DNA of 64,000 bases from NCBI RefSeq assembly GCF_030818655.1, contig NZ_JAUTAN010000001.1, positions 2,914,001-2,978,000 of the forward strand, given 5' to 3'. Source of the stretch: Nocardioides zeae (lineage in GTDB: Bacteria > Actinomycetota > Actinomycetes > Propionibacteriales > Nocardioidaceae). How positions within the stretch are numbered: position 1 is the first letter of the stretch; each line of letters begins with the position of its first letter. Under the pieces are notes generated by a model. It searched no databases. It saw nothing but the letters and a program-made list of their open reading frames with translations, and was not told where the DNA came from. Below, one piece after another: positions 47,102 through 57,325 of the stretch. The translations under genes and the position numbers were made by a program.

Positions 47102-47224
47102 CGGTCGGTTCTCCCCACGTGGTCGTCGTCTCGGGTGGCCGCCACTGGGTACAGGCCCCGGCTGCCACCCCCACCCTAGGCTGAAGAGACCGCCCGCCCG
47201 GTCACCCCACCCCACGGAGATCCC

Positions 47225-49588
47225 TTGACCGCCACGCCGCCCGCTCGCGTCCCCACGAGCACCTACCGGCTCCAGATCACGTCCTCCTTCGACCTGTACG
47301 CCGCGGCCCGCGCGCTGCCGTACCTCCACGCCCTCGGCGTCGACTGGGTCTACCTCTCCCCCGTGCTCGCGGCCGAGCCGGGCAGCGACCACGGCTACGA
47401 CGTCGTGGGCCACCACGGCATCGACGCCTCCCGCGGCGGCGCCGCGGGGCTCACCGCCCTCGCCGCCCGGGCGCGCTCGCTCGACATGGGCGTGCTCGTC
47501 GACGTCGTGCCCAACCACGTCGGGGTGGCGACGCCCGCGCAGAACGCCTGGTGGTGGTCGGTGCTGACGGCGGGCGAGGCGTCGCCGTACGCGAGCGCCT
47601 TCGACGTCGACTGGGCGGCCGGCGGCGGCCGGCTCCGCCTCCCGGTGGTCGGCGACGACGACCTGCTCCCCGACGGCGGGATCGGGAACCTGCGCGTGGT
47701 GGACGGCGAGCTGCGCTACCACGACCACCGCTTCCCGATCGCGCCCGGCACGCTCGTCGAGCGCGACGGTGGTGCGGACGCGCAGGCGACCCACGCGGCG
47801 CAGCACTACGAGCTGGTCGGCTGGCGCACCGCCGACGACCGCCTCAACTACCGGCGCTTCTTCGCGGTCAACACGCTCGCCGCGGTGCGGGTGGAGGACC
47901 GCCGCTGGTTCGACGCCACCCACGCGGAGATCGGCCGGTGGTTCGCGGAGGGCCTCGTCGACGGCCTCCGCGTCGACCACCCGGACGGGCTCCGCGACCC
48001 GGTGGGCTACCTCGAGGACCTCGCCGGGCTCACCGACGACGCCTACGTGCTCGTCGAGAAGATCCTCGAGCACGGCGAGCGGCTGCCCGACGGCTGGCGG
48101 ACGGCCGGCACGACGGGGTACGACGCCATGGCGCTCGTCGACCGCGTGCTCGTCGACCCGGCCGGCCAGGAGCCGCTCGACGCGCTCGAGACCTCCCTGC
48201 GCGGCGCGCCCGTCGACTGGGAGCAGCTGGTGCACGACCGCAAGCGCGACGTCGCCGACGGGATCCTCGGCTCCGAGGTCCGCCGGATCTCCCGCGAGGT
48301 CGTCGGCGGCCCGGAGGCACCCGCGGAGGTCGTGGACGCCGTCGCCGAGCTGGTGACGACCATGCCCGTCTACCGCTCCTACCTGCCGGTCGGCCGCGAG
48401 CACCTCGACGAGGCGTTCGCCGCCGCCCGCGCGGCGCGGCCCGACCTCGCGGCCACGCTCGACGCCCTCGAGCCGGTGCTGGGCGACCCGGAGCACCCGG
48501 CGGCGGTGCGGTTCCAGCAGACCTCCGGCATGGTGATGGCGAAGGGTGTCGAGGACTGCGCGTTCTACCGCTCGTCCCGCCTCACCAGCCTCAACGAGGT
48601 CGGCGGCGACCCGTCGGTGTTCGCGGCGACCCCGGACGAGTTCCACGAAGCGATGCTCGAGCGCCAGGCCACCCGGCCGCACGCCATGAGCGCCGGCTCG
48701 ACCCACGACACGAAGCGCGGCGAGGACGTGCGGGCCCGCATCAGCGTGCTCGCCGAGGTGCCGGACCTCTGGGCGGGGGCGCTCTCCGAGCTGCTCGAGG
48801 CCGTCCCGGTGCCCGACCCCGGGTTCGCCTCCCTGCTGTGGCAGGCGATCGTCGGCGCGTGGCCCGCGTCGTCGGGCACCGACTACCGCACGCGTCTCCA
48901 CGGGTACGCCGAGAAGGCCATGCGCGAGGCCGGCGACGGCACGACGTGGACGGCACCCGACGAGGCCTACGAGGACGCGATGCACCGCTGCGTCGACGCC
49001 GCCTTCGACGACCCCCGCGTACGCCGCGTGCTCGCGACCCTGCTCGACACCGTCGTCGACCCCGGCTGGTCCAACGCGCTGGCCGCCAAGCTGCTGACGC
49101 TGACGATGCCGGGCGTGCCCGACGTCTACCAGGGCAGCGACCTGTGGGAGCAGTCGCTCGTCGACCCCGACAACCGTCGGCCGGTGGACCTCGACCTGCG
49201 GGCCGAGGTGCTCCCCGCCCTCCTCGGGGGCGTGACGCCCCCGCTCGTCGGCGGTCTGTCCGACTCGGGCGCCGTCAAGCTGCGCCTCGTGGCCACCGCC
49301 CTGCGGCTGCGCCGCGACGAGGCCCACCGCTTCACGGGCTACGCCCCGGTCGGGGCCACGGGCCCGGCGGCGGACCACGTCGTCGCCTACGACCGTGGCG
49401 GCGTCGTCGCCGTCGCCACCCGTCTCCCCGTCGGCCTGGAGCGCCGTGGCGGCTGGGGCGACACCGAGCTCGACCTGCCACCCGGTCGCTGGTTCGACCG
49501 CGTGGCCGCCCGACCGGTGACCGGCACCCGTGTCGCCGACCTGCTCGCGACGTACCCCGTCGCCCTGCTCACCCGGGAGGACTCGTGA
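47225..49588 (+). CDS. treY: Malto-oligosyltrehalose synthase
   Basis: A 787-residue GH13 enzyme that turns the reducing end of malto-oligosaccharides into a trehalose unit by intramolecular transglycosylation. It starts with [18 protein letters not shown], the family's N-terminal signature; [24 protein letters not shown] and [11 protein letters not shown] carry the catalytic regions, and [16 protein letters not shown] is typical. The start is TTG 47225, preceded by GGAG; no ATG or GTG nearby fits. It overlaps treZ by 4 bases. Confidence 0.95.
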   Translation: MTATPPARVPTSTYRLQITSSFDLYAAARALPYLHALGVDWVYLSPVLAAEPGSDHGYDVVGHHGIDASRGGAAGLTALAARARSLDMGVLVDVVPNHVGVATPAQNAWWWSVLTAGEASPYASAFDVDWAAGGGRLRLPVVGDDDLLPDGGIGNLRVVDGELRYHDHRFPIAPGTLVERDGGADAQATHAAQHYELVGWRTADDRLNYRRFFAVNTLAAVRVEDRRWFDATHAEIGRWFAEGLVDGLRVDHPDGLRDPVGYLEDLAGLTDDAYVLVEKILEHGERLPDGWRTAGTTGYDAMALVDRVLVDPAGQEPLDALETSLRGAPVDWEQLVHDRKRDVADGILGSEVRRISREVVGGPEAPAEVVDAVAELVTTMPVYRSYLPVGREHLDEAFAAARAARPDLAATLDALEPVLGDPEHPAAVRFQQTSGMVMAKGVEDCAFYRSSRLTSLNEVGGDPSVFAATPDEFHEAMLERQATRPHAMSAGSTHDTKRGEDVRARISVLAEVPDLWAGALSELLEAVPVPDPGFASLLWQAIVGAWPASSGTDYRTRLHGYAEKAMREAGDGTTWTAPDEAYEDAMHRCVDAAFDDPRVRRVLATLLDTVVDPGWSNALAAKLLTLTMPGVPDVYQGSDLWEQSLVDPDNRRPVDLDLRAEVLPALLGGVTPPLVGGLSDSGAVKLRLVATALRLRRDEAHRFTGYAPVGATGPAADHVVAYDRGGVVAVATRLPVGLERRGGWGDTELDLPPGRWFDRVAARPVTGTRVADLLATYPVALLTREDS

Positions 49589-51364
49589 CCGACCGCCTCT
49601 TCTCCGTCTGGGCGCCGCGACCGCGCGCCGTGCGGCTCGTCGTCAGCGCCGGCGACCACGACGAGGTCGTGGACCTCGCGCAGGGCGCCGACGGCTGGTG
49701 GTCGCCGCCGGCCGGCACGCTCGACCGCTTCGACCTGGCGGCCTTCCCCGAGGGGGTCGACTACGGCTTCCTCCTCGACGACGACCCCGACCCGCGGCCC
49801 GACCCCCGCTCGCGCCGCCAGCCGGCGGGGGTGCACGGCCTGTCGCGCACCTTCGACCCGGGGGCCTTCACCTGGACCGACGCGGGGTGGACGGGCCGGC
49901 AGCTGCCCGGGTCCGTCGTCTACGAGCTGCACGTCGGCACCTTCACGCCCGAGGGCACCCTCGACGCGGCCGCCGGGCGCCTCGACCACCTGCTCTCCAT
50001 CGGCGTCGACCTCGTCGAGCTGCTCCCGGTCAACGCCTTCAACGGCACCCACAACTGGGGGTACGACGGGGTGGGCTGGTTCGCCGTGACGGAGGCGTAC
50101 GGCGGCCCGGCCGCCTACCAGCGCTTCGTCGACGCCTGCCACGCCGCGGGCCTGGGCGTGGTGCAGGACGTCGTCTACAACCACCTCGGCCCGTCCGGCA
50201 ACTACCTGCCGCTCTACGGTCCCTACCTGTCCAGCGGCCGCAACACGTGGGGCGACTTCGTCAACCTCGACGGCGAGGACTCCGACGAGGTGCGGCGCTA
50301 CGTGCTCGACAACGTGCGCTCCTGGTTCCACGACTTCCACGTGGACGGCCTGCGGCTCGACGCCGTGCACGCGCTGAAGGACTCCTCCGACCGGCACGTG
50401 CTCGAGGAGATGGCGGTCGAGACCGCGGCGTACTCGACGCAGGTCGGTCGGCCGCTGACGCTCATCGCGGAGAGCGACCTCAACGACCCCGTCATGTTCA
50501 CCCCGCGCGAGGCCGGCCGGCCACGGCCTCACCGCGCAGTGGAGCGACGACTTCCACCACGCCGTGCACGTCGCGCTCACGGGCGAGACGAGCGGCTACT
50601 ACGCCGACTTCGAGCCGCTGGCCGCCCTGCAGAAGGTGCTCACCCACGGGTTCTTCCACGACGGCACCTACAGCTCCTTCCGGGAGCGCGACCACGGCGT
50701 GCCGATCGACCTCGGCACCACCCCGACGTGGCGCCTCGTCGTCTGCTCGCAGAACCACGACCAGATCGGCAACCGCGCCCGCGGCGACCGGCTCACCGAG
50801 CACCTCGACGACGACCAGCTCGCGACCGCCGCGCTGCTCACCCTCTGCACCGGCTTCACCCCGATGCTGTTCCAGGGCGAGGAGTGGGCGGCCTCGAGCC
50901 CCTTCCAGTTCTTCACGTCCCACCCGGAGCCGGAGCTGGGGAAGGCGACCGCGGAGGGCCGCATCGAGGAGTTCGCCAAGATGGGCTGGGACCCCGCCGT
51001 GGTGCCCGACCCGCAGGACCCGGAGACCTTCACCCGCTCGAAGCTCGACTGGTCGGAGCTGACGGAGGGTCGGCACGCGGTGCTGCTCGAGGTCTACCGC
51101 TCGCTCGCCCGGCTCCGGGTCGACCAGCCCGACCTGCTCGACCCCGACTTCACGGCCACCAGCTGCGAGGTCGACGAGGCGGCGCGCGTCGTGCGCGTGC
51201 GGCGCCGGAGCGTCGAGCTCGTGCTCGCGCTGGGCACCGAGCCCGTCACCGTCGACGTGCCCGCGGGGCGTGCGGTGGTCTGGGCCACCCCGGGCGGGTA
51301 CGACGAGCGCGGTGCCTCCGTCGTCGTACCGCCCCACGGCGCGGTGGTCGTCGCGGACGCCTGA
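49585..51364 (+). pseudogene. treZ: Malto-oligosyltrehalose trehalohydrolase, frameshifted near 50511-50523
   Basis: About 592 residues if repaired. This GH13 enzyme cuts the trehalose unit off the TreY product. The N-terminal E-set domain ([16 protein letters not shown]) and barrel regions [24 protein letters not shown] and LIAESDLND are in the first frame. After MFTPREAG the frame is lost and resumes one base later as [22 protein letters not shown], then [13 protein letters not shown] (region IV). One extra C in GGCCGGCCGGCC accounts for it. GTG 49585 overlaps the treY stop (GTGA). Intact TreY next to it suggests the break is a sequence error. Confidence 0.9.
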
Positions 51365-51378
51365 CCGGGCGACGGCGG

Positions 51379-51846
51379 TCAGCGCTGCTCGGCGAAGAAC
51401 GCGTCGAGCAGCCTGGCCGACTCCCCGGCCATCACGCCGCTGACCACCTCGGGACGGTGGTTGAGCCGGCGGTCGCGCACGACGTCCCACAGCGAGCCGA
51501 CCGCGCCGCCCTTCTCGTCCCACGCGGCGAAGACGATCCGGTCGACGCGGGAGAGGACCGCGGCGCCGGCGCACATCGTGCACGGCTCGAGGGTGACCAC
51601 GAGCGTGCAGCCCGTCAGGCGCCACTCGCCGACGGCCTGCGCCGCAGCGCGCAGCGCGACGACCTCCGCGTGGCCCGTGGGGTCGCCGTCGGCCTCGCGC
51701 ACGTTGCGGGCCCGGGCGAGGATGCGACGGTCCGGGCCGAGCACGACGGCGCCGATGGGTACGTCGCCGGTGGCGCGCGCAGCGGCCGCCTCCGTGAGGG
51801 CGGCACGCATGGGGACGTGCCAACGACCGCCCTGCGGGTGGATCAC
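51379..51846 (-). CDS. tadA: tRNA-specific adenosine deaminase
   Basis: A 155-residue zinc deaminase that converts A34 to inosine in tRNA-Arg(ACG). The active site is GHAEVVAL near residue 57 (zinc His, proton-shuttling Glu) and [10 protein letters not shown] near 86 (two zinc Cys). A GTG at 51846 starts 4 bases after the stop of the associated gene; an internal ATG 36 bases later is also possible. Paired with the next gene, as in most Actinobacteria. Confidence 0.93.
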   Translation of the reverse strand: MIHPQGGRWHVPMRAALTEAAAARATGDVPIGAVVLGPDRRILARARNVREADGDPTGHAEVVALRAAAQAVGEWRLTGCTLVVTLEPCTMCAGAAVLSRVDRIVFAAWDEKGGAVGSLWDVVRDRRLNHRPEVVSGVMAGESARLLDAFFAEQR

Positions 51847-51850
51847 GGCG

Positions 51851-52330
51851 TCACGCGGAGGTGAGCCCCACCGCGTCGTCGAAGAGCCGACCGAAGCCGA
51901 GCTTGCGGGCGATCTCCGAGACCATCTCGTCGGGGTAGAGGTCGAAGTCGTCGAGCAGGAGGCCGAGGTCCATGGCGTTCATGCCCAGGTCGGCGAGCAG
52001 CCCGAGGTCGCCGGCCGGCTCCTGGTCGTCCTCGTCGTCGGGCATGGGCAGGTCGAGCGCCTCCAGGGCGGAGCGGGCGATCTCCCACTCGTCGGCGGCC
52101 GTGACGTCGGAGAGCAGCACCCGCGTGCGGGCGCCCGCGACGCGGAGCAGCACGAAGAAGTCCTCGTCGACCGCGACGACGCCGATCGCTCCACCGTCAC
52201 CCGGGAAGCGGCGCAGCGCGGCCGCGAACTCGTCGACCGAGTCGAGCACGTCGTCGACGATCTCGTGGAGCTGCCAGACGCCCTCCTCGCGGTAGGCCAC
52301 GAAGGCGAAGTCGATGTTCTCGTTGTCCAC
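51851..52330 (-). CDS. tRNA adenosine deaminase-associated protein
   Basis: A 159-residue acidic protein. It begins [19 protein letters not shown], has [15 protein letters not shown] and an Asp/Glu-rich middle, and ends [21 protein letters not shown]. This matches the actinobacterial family always found beside tadA. Its role is unknown; context suggests it assists or regulates TadA. GTG 52330 follows GGAGGG. Confidence 0.88.
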   Translation of the reverse strand: MDNENIDFAFVAYREEGVWQLHEIVDDVLDSVDEFAAALRRFPGDGGAIGVVAVDEDFFVLLRVAGARTRVLLSDVTAADEWEIARSALEALDLPMPDDEDDQEPAGDLGLLADLGMNAMDLGLLLDDFDLYPDEMVSEIARKLGFGRLFDDAVGLTSA

Positions 52331-52435
52331 GCCGATCCCTCCTCGTGCCGTGTGCCGACCGTCCGGGTCCCAGCGTGACAGACCCGGCCACGACACGCCA
52401 TGGTGATACGCGCGGCTCACCGTAGGGTTCAGCCC

Positions 52436-53077
52436 ATGGACACCCTCGTCGTCGACCACCCGCTCGTCGCCCACAAGCTGACCGCACTCCGCGACGAGCG
52501 GACCGACTCCCCCACGTTCCGCCGGCTCGCGGACGAGCTCGTCACCCTGCTGGCCTACGAGGCCACCCGCGACGTGCGCGTCGAGCCGTCCGAGATCACC
52601 ACGCCGGTCTCGCCCACCACGGGCGTCCGGCTCTCGAGCCCCAAGCCCCTCGTCGTACCGATCCTGCGGGCCGGCCTCGGCATGCTCGACGGCATGGTGC
52701 GGCTGCTGCCCACGGCGGAGGTCGGCTTCCTCGGCATGGTGCGCAACGAGGAGACGCTGCAGGCGTCGACCTACGCCGAGCGGCTCCCCGACGACCTGTC
52801 GGGCCGGCAGTGCTACGTGCTCGACCCGATGCTGGCGACGGGCGGCACGCTGGCCGCCGCGATCCGGTTCCTCGTCGACCGCGGTGCCGACCACATCACG
52901 GCCGTGACGCTGCTGTGCGCGCCCGAGGGCACCGCGCGGCTCGAGCAGGAGCTGGCCGACCTGTCGATCCCGGTCACCGTCGTGACGGCGGCGATGGACG
53001 AGCGGCTCAACGAGCAGGGCTACATCGTGCCCGGGCTCGGCGACGCCGGCGACCGGCTGTACGGCGTCGCCGACTGA
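52436..53077 (+). CDS. upp: Uracil phosphoribosyltransferase
   Basis: A 213-residue salvage enzyme joining uracil to PRPP to give [19 protein letters not shown] opens it, [13 protein letters not shown] near residue 79 and [15 protein letters not shown] near 126 form the PRPP site, and [16 protein letters not shown] the C-terminal uracil-binding loop. It is divergent from the tadA-associated gene across 105 bases and convergent with ccsB. Confidence 0.95.
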   Translation: MDTLVVDHPLVAHKLTALRDERTDSPTFRRLADELVTLLAYEATRDVRVEPSEITTPVSPTTGVRLSSPKPLVVPILRAGLGMLDGMVRLLPTAEVGFLGMVRNEETLQASTYAERLPDDLSGRQCYVLDPMLATGGTLAAAIRFLVDRGADHITAVTLLCAPEGTARLEQELADLSIPVTVVTAAMDERLNEQGYIVPGLGDAGDRLYGVAD

Positions 53078-53093
53078 GGTCGGTGGCGACGCG

Positions 53094-53187
53094 GTGACAC
53101 TTTCCCCGGTCGACCGGGGAAAGTGTCACTTTGACCATCAATGTTGATGGTCAAAGCGGCGTGTTCCCCGGTCGACCGGGGAAAGTG
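53094..53187. repeat. Array of three palindromes between upp and ccsB
   Basis: The first, 53094-53129, is a perfect 36-base palindrome (left half GTGACACTTTCCCCGGTC) with no loop. The second, 53129-53156, has 13-base arms CTTTGACCATCAA and complement around TG. The third, 53164-53183, is a perfect 20-base palindrome that repeats the core of the first (TTCCCCGGTCGACCGGGGAA) and the following AGTG. The genes on both sides are convergent, so it may be a double terminator, but its symmetry is far more elaborate than needed. Confidence 0.9.
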
Positions 53188-53198
53188 ACGCGACCGGA

Positions 53199-54245
53199 TC
53201 AGGCGTAGGAGTGCATGCTCGACGTCGAGAAGAAGTTGATCCCGATGAAGTTGAACCACAGCGTCGCCAGGCCGATGAGCGCGAGGATCGCCGCGTTGCG
53301 GCCCTTGAAGCCGGCGGTGGCCCGGGCGTGCAGGTACGCCGCGTAGACGACCCACGTGATGAACGCCCAGACCTCCTTGGGGTCCCAGTTCCAGTAGCGG
53401 CTCCACGCCTCGTGCGCCCAGATCGGGCCCGTGATGAGCACCGCGAAGGTCCACACCGGGAACGCGAAGGCGTGCAGGCGGTAGGTCAGCCGGTCGAGGC
53501 CGACGAGGTCGGGCACGCGCGCCAGGTAGCCACGCACGACGGGCGCCTCGGCGTCCGACCCGTCCGCCGCCGCGACGTCACCCGCCGGCACCGCCGCCCG
53601 GGCCTTGCGCTCCGCGCGCTCCTTGAGCAGGAACAGGATCGACGTGAAGCCGCCGAGCGTGAACGCCGCCGTCGCGATCACCGCGGACACGACGTGGATG
53701 ACGAGCCAGTAGGAGTTGAGCGCCTCGGTCAGCGGCGCCACCGGCTGGTAGAGCCAGATGACGTCGACCATCAGCACCGTCACCACGAAGCCGGTGACGA
53801 TCGGGCCGAGCCAGCCGAGCTTGAACTTCCGCAGCAGCACCAGGTAGGTCAGCGTCACGAAGAACGAGCCGGAGAGCGTGAACTCGTACATGTTGCCCCA
53901 CGGCACCCGCGCCGGCTCCGCCGCGAGCCCGCGGCCGAGGAGCGCGACGAAGTGCGCGGCGGCGGCCGCCACGGTGAGCAGGATGCCGAGCCGCTCGCCC
54001 ATGGCGACGCGACGGCGCGTGTCCTCGCCGGCCGCGTCGGCGACCTCGGCCTCGGTCCACGCGTCCGCGGTACGCCGCGGGGAACGCCCCACGCCGGCGC
54101 CGACGGTCTCGCGCGCGGCGGCCGCGACGGGCACCTTCCGCAGCGACGCCCACTGCCACAGGTGCGCCATCAGCGCCAGGAAGTAGAGGATGCCGCAGAA
54201 TCCCACGGCCTGGTTGCTCAGCGTCTCCCACGCCTCGTTGCTCAC
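53199..54245 (-). CDS. ccsB: Cytochrome c biogenesis protein CcsB/ResC
   Basis: A 348-residue membrane protein with about eight helices that carries heme across the membrane and, with ResB, attaches it to apocytochrome c (System II). The heme-handling motif is WAHEAWSRYWNWDPKEVWAF near residue 275, with flanking His in IHVVSAVIATAAF and RLHAFAFPVW. GTG 54245 overlaps the resB stop (GTGA). It is the last gene of a five-gene coupled unit. Confidence 0.93.
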   Translation of the reverse strand: MSNEAWETLSNQAVGFCGILYFLALMAHLWQWASLRKVPVAAAARETVGAGVGRSPRRTADAWTEAEVADAAGEDTRRRVAMGERLGILLTVAAAAAHFVALLGRGLAAEPARVPWGNMYEFTLSGSFFVTLTYLVLLRKFKLGWLGPIVTGFVVTVLMVDVIWLYQPVAPLTEALNSYWLVIHVVSAVIATAAFTLGGFTSILFLLKERAERKARAAVPAGDVAAADGSDAEAPVVRGYLARVPDLVGLDRLTYRLHAFAFPVWTFAVLITGPIWAHEAWSRYWNWDPKEVWAFITWVVYAAYLHARATAGFKGRNAAILALIGLATLWFNFIGINFFSTSSMHSYA

Positions 54246-55918
54246 GGGCGGTCCTCCCTCTGCGCGGGCCGGGCCCGCTCGTCACCGGCGGCGCCGTCCG
54301 GCACACGCACGTCCTCCAGGATGCCCTCGAGGGCCTCCTCGCCGCCACCGGCTCCGGTGGAGCGATCGAGCACACCGACGGTGACCAGCGCACCGTCGCC
54401 GTCGTCCTTCACCCGCACCCACACCCGGCGCGGCCGGATGAACAGCGAGCCGAGCAGCCCGAGCAGCGCGGCGACGACGCCGCCGAGCGCCACGAGCTTG
54501 CCGGGCGTCTCGCTGATCTGCACGCGGTTCCACTGCTGGATGCCGTCGAAGCTGACCGTGCCGAGCCCGTCCGGCAGGTCGGCGCTCTCGCCGGGCGCCA
54601 GGTCCAGGCGGAACTGCGCCCCGCCCGAGCCCTCGACCGGCGTGAGGCCGTCGAGGTCGAGCGCGTAGACGGACTGCGGCGTCCCGTCGTCCATCCCCAG
54701 GTCGCCCGTGAAGACGACCATGGAGAGGAAGGGGTTCTGCGCCTCGCCGATGACCGAGTACGGGCCGGTCTCCATGTCGAAGCCGTAGGTCGGGTAGAAC
54801 TCGCCCTGCAGCCCGACCTGCTCCTCCAGGCCGTCCGGCACCTTGACGACGCCGAAGCTGGCGAAGGTCAGGTCCGTGGGGAGGAAGATCGTCGGACCGG
54901 AGTAGACGACCTCCCCCTCCGGGTCGCGCACGGTGATGACCGGCGCATAGCCGTGGCCGATGAGGAAGATGTCCGTGCCGCCGATGCTCAGCGGGTGGTT
55001 GACCTTCAGCTCGTAGGACTTCTCCTCCGCGTCCGGGTCGGTCGCGTCCTCGACGTACGTGATGTCCGAGGCGAAGCCGCGGGCCTGCCCGAAGGCCTCG
55101 CCGGAGCGGTACCAGTCGATCGAGAAGTCGTCCACGGTGAACGCGAACGGCTGCAGGTCGTCCGCGGTCCACAGGCTGCCGGGGTCGAGGTCGTCGTACT
55201 GCGTCAGGTTGTTGGAGAACCCGCCGCCCTTGAGCACGATCACGCCGCCCTGGAAGCCGAGCAGGCTGCCCATCGCGAAGCCGGCCAGCACGACGAGCAC
55301 CGACAGGTGGAAGACCAGGTTGCCGGCCTCCCGCAGGTAGCCCCGCTCCGCCGCGACGACGACGTCGCCGTCGGGGTCCACGTCGGTGTCGACGACGCGG
55401 TAGCGCCGCTTGCGCAGCGCCGCGGCGTACCGCTTCCCGATCTCCTCCGCGCTCCCGGCATCCCGGTACGACGCGTGGTCGGGCAGGCGGGTGAGGTTGC
55501 GCGGCGCGTGGGGCGGGCGCGCCCGCACGGCCTTCGCGTAGACCTTGATGCGCGGCAGGATGCAGCCGACGAGGGACACCATCAGCAGCAGGTAGATGGC
55601 CGCGAACCACGGCGAGTCGTAGACCGAGAACAGGCCGAGCGCCTCGTAGACAGGGGTCAGCTTCGGGTGGTTGTCCTGCCACTGCGACACCTCGAAGGCG
55701 TCGACGGCCTCCTGCGGCACGACGGAGCCGGGGATCGCGGCCAGCGCGACGAGCAGCAGCAGCACGAGCGCCGTGCGCATGGAGGTGAGCTGGCGCCAGC
55801 CCCAGCGGAGGAGCTCGACGGCGTCGAGCTCGCCGCTGCGCCGGCCGGGGTTGCCGGAGCCCGGCCCCTCGACGGGAGCGGCGCCGGGCTCGACCTCGGA
55901 CTTCTCGCGGGCGCTCAC
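54242..55918 (-). CDS. resB: Cytochrome c biogenesis protein ResB/Ccs1
   Basis: A 558-residue partner of CcsB. Three N-terminal helices (TALVLLLLVALAAIPGSVVP near 55, WFAAIYLLLMVSLVGCILP near 108 and LVFHLSVLVVLAGFAMG near 205) are followed by a large extracytoplasmic domain (about 225-480). A fourth helix (LVALGGVVAALLGLLGSLFI) precedes a cytoplasmic tail. This is the standard ResB layout. GTG 55918 overlaps the ccdA stop, and its own stop overlaps the ccsB start. Confidence 0.93.
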   Translation of the reverse strand: MSAREKSEVEPGAAPVEGPGSGNPGRRSGELDAVELLRWGWRQLTSMRTALVLLLLVALAAIPGSVVPQEAVDAFEVSQWQDNHPKLTPVYEALGLFSVYDSPWFAAIYLLLMVSLVGCILPRIKVYAKAVRARPPHAPRNLTRLPDHASYRDAGSAEEIGKRYAAALRKRRYRVVDTDVDPDGDVVVAAERGYLREAGNLVFHLSVLVVLAGFAMGSLLGFQGGVIVLKGGGFSNNLTQYDDLDPGSLWTADDLQPFAFTVDDFSIDWYRSGEAFGQARGFASDITYVEDATDPDAEEKSYELKVNHPLSIGGTDIFLIGHGYAPVITVRDPEGEVVYSGPTIFLPTDLTFASFGVVKVPDGLEEQVGLQGEFYPTYGFDMETGPYSVIGEAQNPFLSMVVFTGDLGMDDGTPQSVYALDLDGLTPVEGSGGAQFRLDLAPGESADLPDGLGTVSFDGIQQWNRVQISETPGKLVALGGVVAALLGLLGSLFIRPRRVWVRVKDDGDGALVTVGVLDRSTGAGGGEEALEGILEDVRVPDGAAGDERARPAQREDRP

Positions 55919-56724
55919 ACGCCCACCTCGAACCCGGTGATGAGGGAGCGCTGGAGGTCCTGCACCACGACGTCCCACCAGCCCGTCACGAGGAGCACGC
56001 CGACGGCGACGAGCATGAGGCCGCCGACCCGCATGACGAGCACCTGCCGCTTCCGCAGCCAGCCCACGGCCCGCATCGACCAGCCGAAGCCGAGCGCGAT
56101 GAGCACGAAGGGGATGCCGAGGCCGAGGGCGTAGACGCCCGACAGCAGGGCGCCGCGACCCGCGGTGCCCTCGTTGTAGGCCAGCGAGGTGATCGCGACG
56201 AGCGTCGGGCCGACGCACGGCGTCCAGCCCAGCCCGAAGAGGAAGCCGAGGCCCGGCGCGGCGAGCAGCCCGACGGACGGGATCTTGTGGACCCGCACGT
56301 CGCGGTCGAGGCCGGGGATCCGCAGGAACCCGGCGAAGGCCAGGCCCAGCACGATCGTCAGCGCGCCCAGCACGACGGTGAGCGTGCGTCGCCACTCGAA
56401 GAACCAGACGGCGATGCTGGCAGAGGCCACCCCGAGCAGCACGAACACCGTGGCGAAGCCCGCGACGAACAGCAGGGAGCCGGCGAGCAGGCGGCCGCGC
56501 CGCACGCGGACCCGCTCGGCGGTGGCCGTGCCACCGCCCGTGGGTCGCCCGCCCGTCGCGTCGACGACCTCGGCGGCGGACATGCCCGTCGCGTAGGACA
56601 GGTAGCCCGGCACCAGCGGCAGCACGCACGGCGAGAAGAAGGAGACCAGGCCCGCGATCAGCGCGACGGGCACGGCGAGCAGGAGCGAGCCGCTCGCGGC
56701 GGTCTCCGCGAAGGCGTCACCCAT
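55915..56724 (-). CDS. ccdA: Cytochrome c biogenesis protein CcdA (DsbD-like electron carrier)
   Basis: A 269-residue six-helix membrane protein that moves electrons from cytoplasmic thioredoxin to extracytoplasmic thiols, keeping the apocytochrome CXXCH reduced. The redox cysteines are in SFFSPCVLPLVPGYLSY near residue 30 and GLGWTPCVGPTLVA near 165. ATG 56724 overlaps the tlpA stop by 8 bases; a GTG 9 bases upstream is possible. Confidence 0.93.
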   Translation of the reverse strand: MGDAFAETAASGSLLLAVPVALIAGLVSFFSPCVLPLVPGYLSYATGMSAAEVVDATGGRPTGGGTATAERVRVRRGRLLAGSLLFVAGFATVFVLLGVASASIAVWFFEWRRTLTVVLGALTIVLGLAFAGFLRIPGLDRDVRVHKIPSVGLLAAPGLGFLFGLGWTPCVGPTLVAITSLAYNEGTAGRGALLSGVYALGLGIPFVLIALGFGWSMRAVGWLRKRQVLVMRVGGLMLVAVGVLLVTGWWDVVVQDLQRSLITGFEVGV

Positions 56725-57325
56725 CGCCGTCACCGGCTCCGCCCGATCCCTCCTCGTCGAGGACCGACTCGACGAGCGTGGTCACCGTCGTCGCCGACGG
56801 GACCCGGCCGACGATGGTGGCCGCGACGCGGCCCTCGCTGTCGAGGACGGTGGTCGACGGGATCGCCCGGGGCGACAGCGAGCCCGCGAACGCGAGCAGG
56901 GCGCGTCCGTCGGGCGAGTAGAACGAGGGGTACTCCACCTCGTACTCCCGCTCGAAGCTCTGCGCCTGCGCGGTCGAGGAGTCGCGGTTGTTGATGCCGA
57001 CGAACGCCGCGGAGGACCCCAGCTGCTCGGCGGCCTCGACGAGGTCGGGCGCCTCGGCGCGGCAGGGCGGGCACCAGGAGCCCCAGACGTTGACGACCAC
57101 GGGCGTGCCGCGGAACTCCTCCAGCGACAGCGGCTGGCCCTCGAGGTCCTCGCCCTCGAGGACGATCGGGTCGCCGCGCTCGGCGGGGGCGTACTCCGTG
57201 AGCTGCCCGTCGGCCGACACGTAGCCCGCGTCGCCCGTCGCCTCCACGTCGCTGCAGCCCGCCAGGAGGGCGAGGCCCAGCAGCAGGGCCGCCCCGGCCG
57301 GGGCGGCGCGCCGTCGGTTCCGCAT
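56717..57325 (-). CDS. TlpA/ResA-like thiol:disulfide lipoprotein
   Basis: A 202-residue extracytoplasmic thioredoxin. The signal peptide ends in the lipobox LLAGCSD near residue 24, so it is membrane-tethered by lipid. The active site WGSWCPPCRAEAPDL near residue 81 and the cis-Pro segment RAIPSTTVLD near 155 are typical of ResA. It would take electrons from CcdA and reduce apocytochrome c. It shares a base with the preceding gene's stop (TGATG). Confidence 0.92.
   Translation of the reverse strand: MRNRRRAAPAGAALLLGLALLAGCSDVEATGDAGYVSADGQLTEYAPAERGDPIVLEGEDLEGQPLSLEEFRGTPVVVNVWGSWCPPCRAEAPDLVEAAEQLGSSAAFVGINNRDSSTAQAQSFEREYEVEYPSFYSPDGRALLAFAGSLSPRAIPSTTVLDSEGRVAATIVGRVPSATTVTTLVESVLDEEGSGGAGDGDG

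Noticed and set aside
47102..49378. Very long minus-strand open frame antisense to treY
   Set aside because: It is the reverse of a GC-rich coding sequence and has no recognisable domain; treY has complete GH13 motifs. Only its 3' end (46322-47101) is a gene, the lipoprotein.
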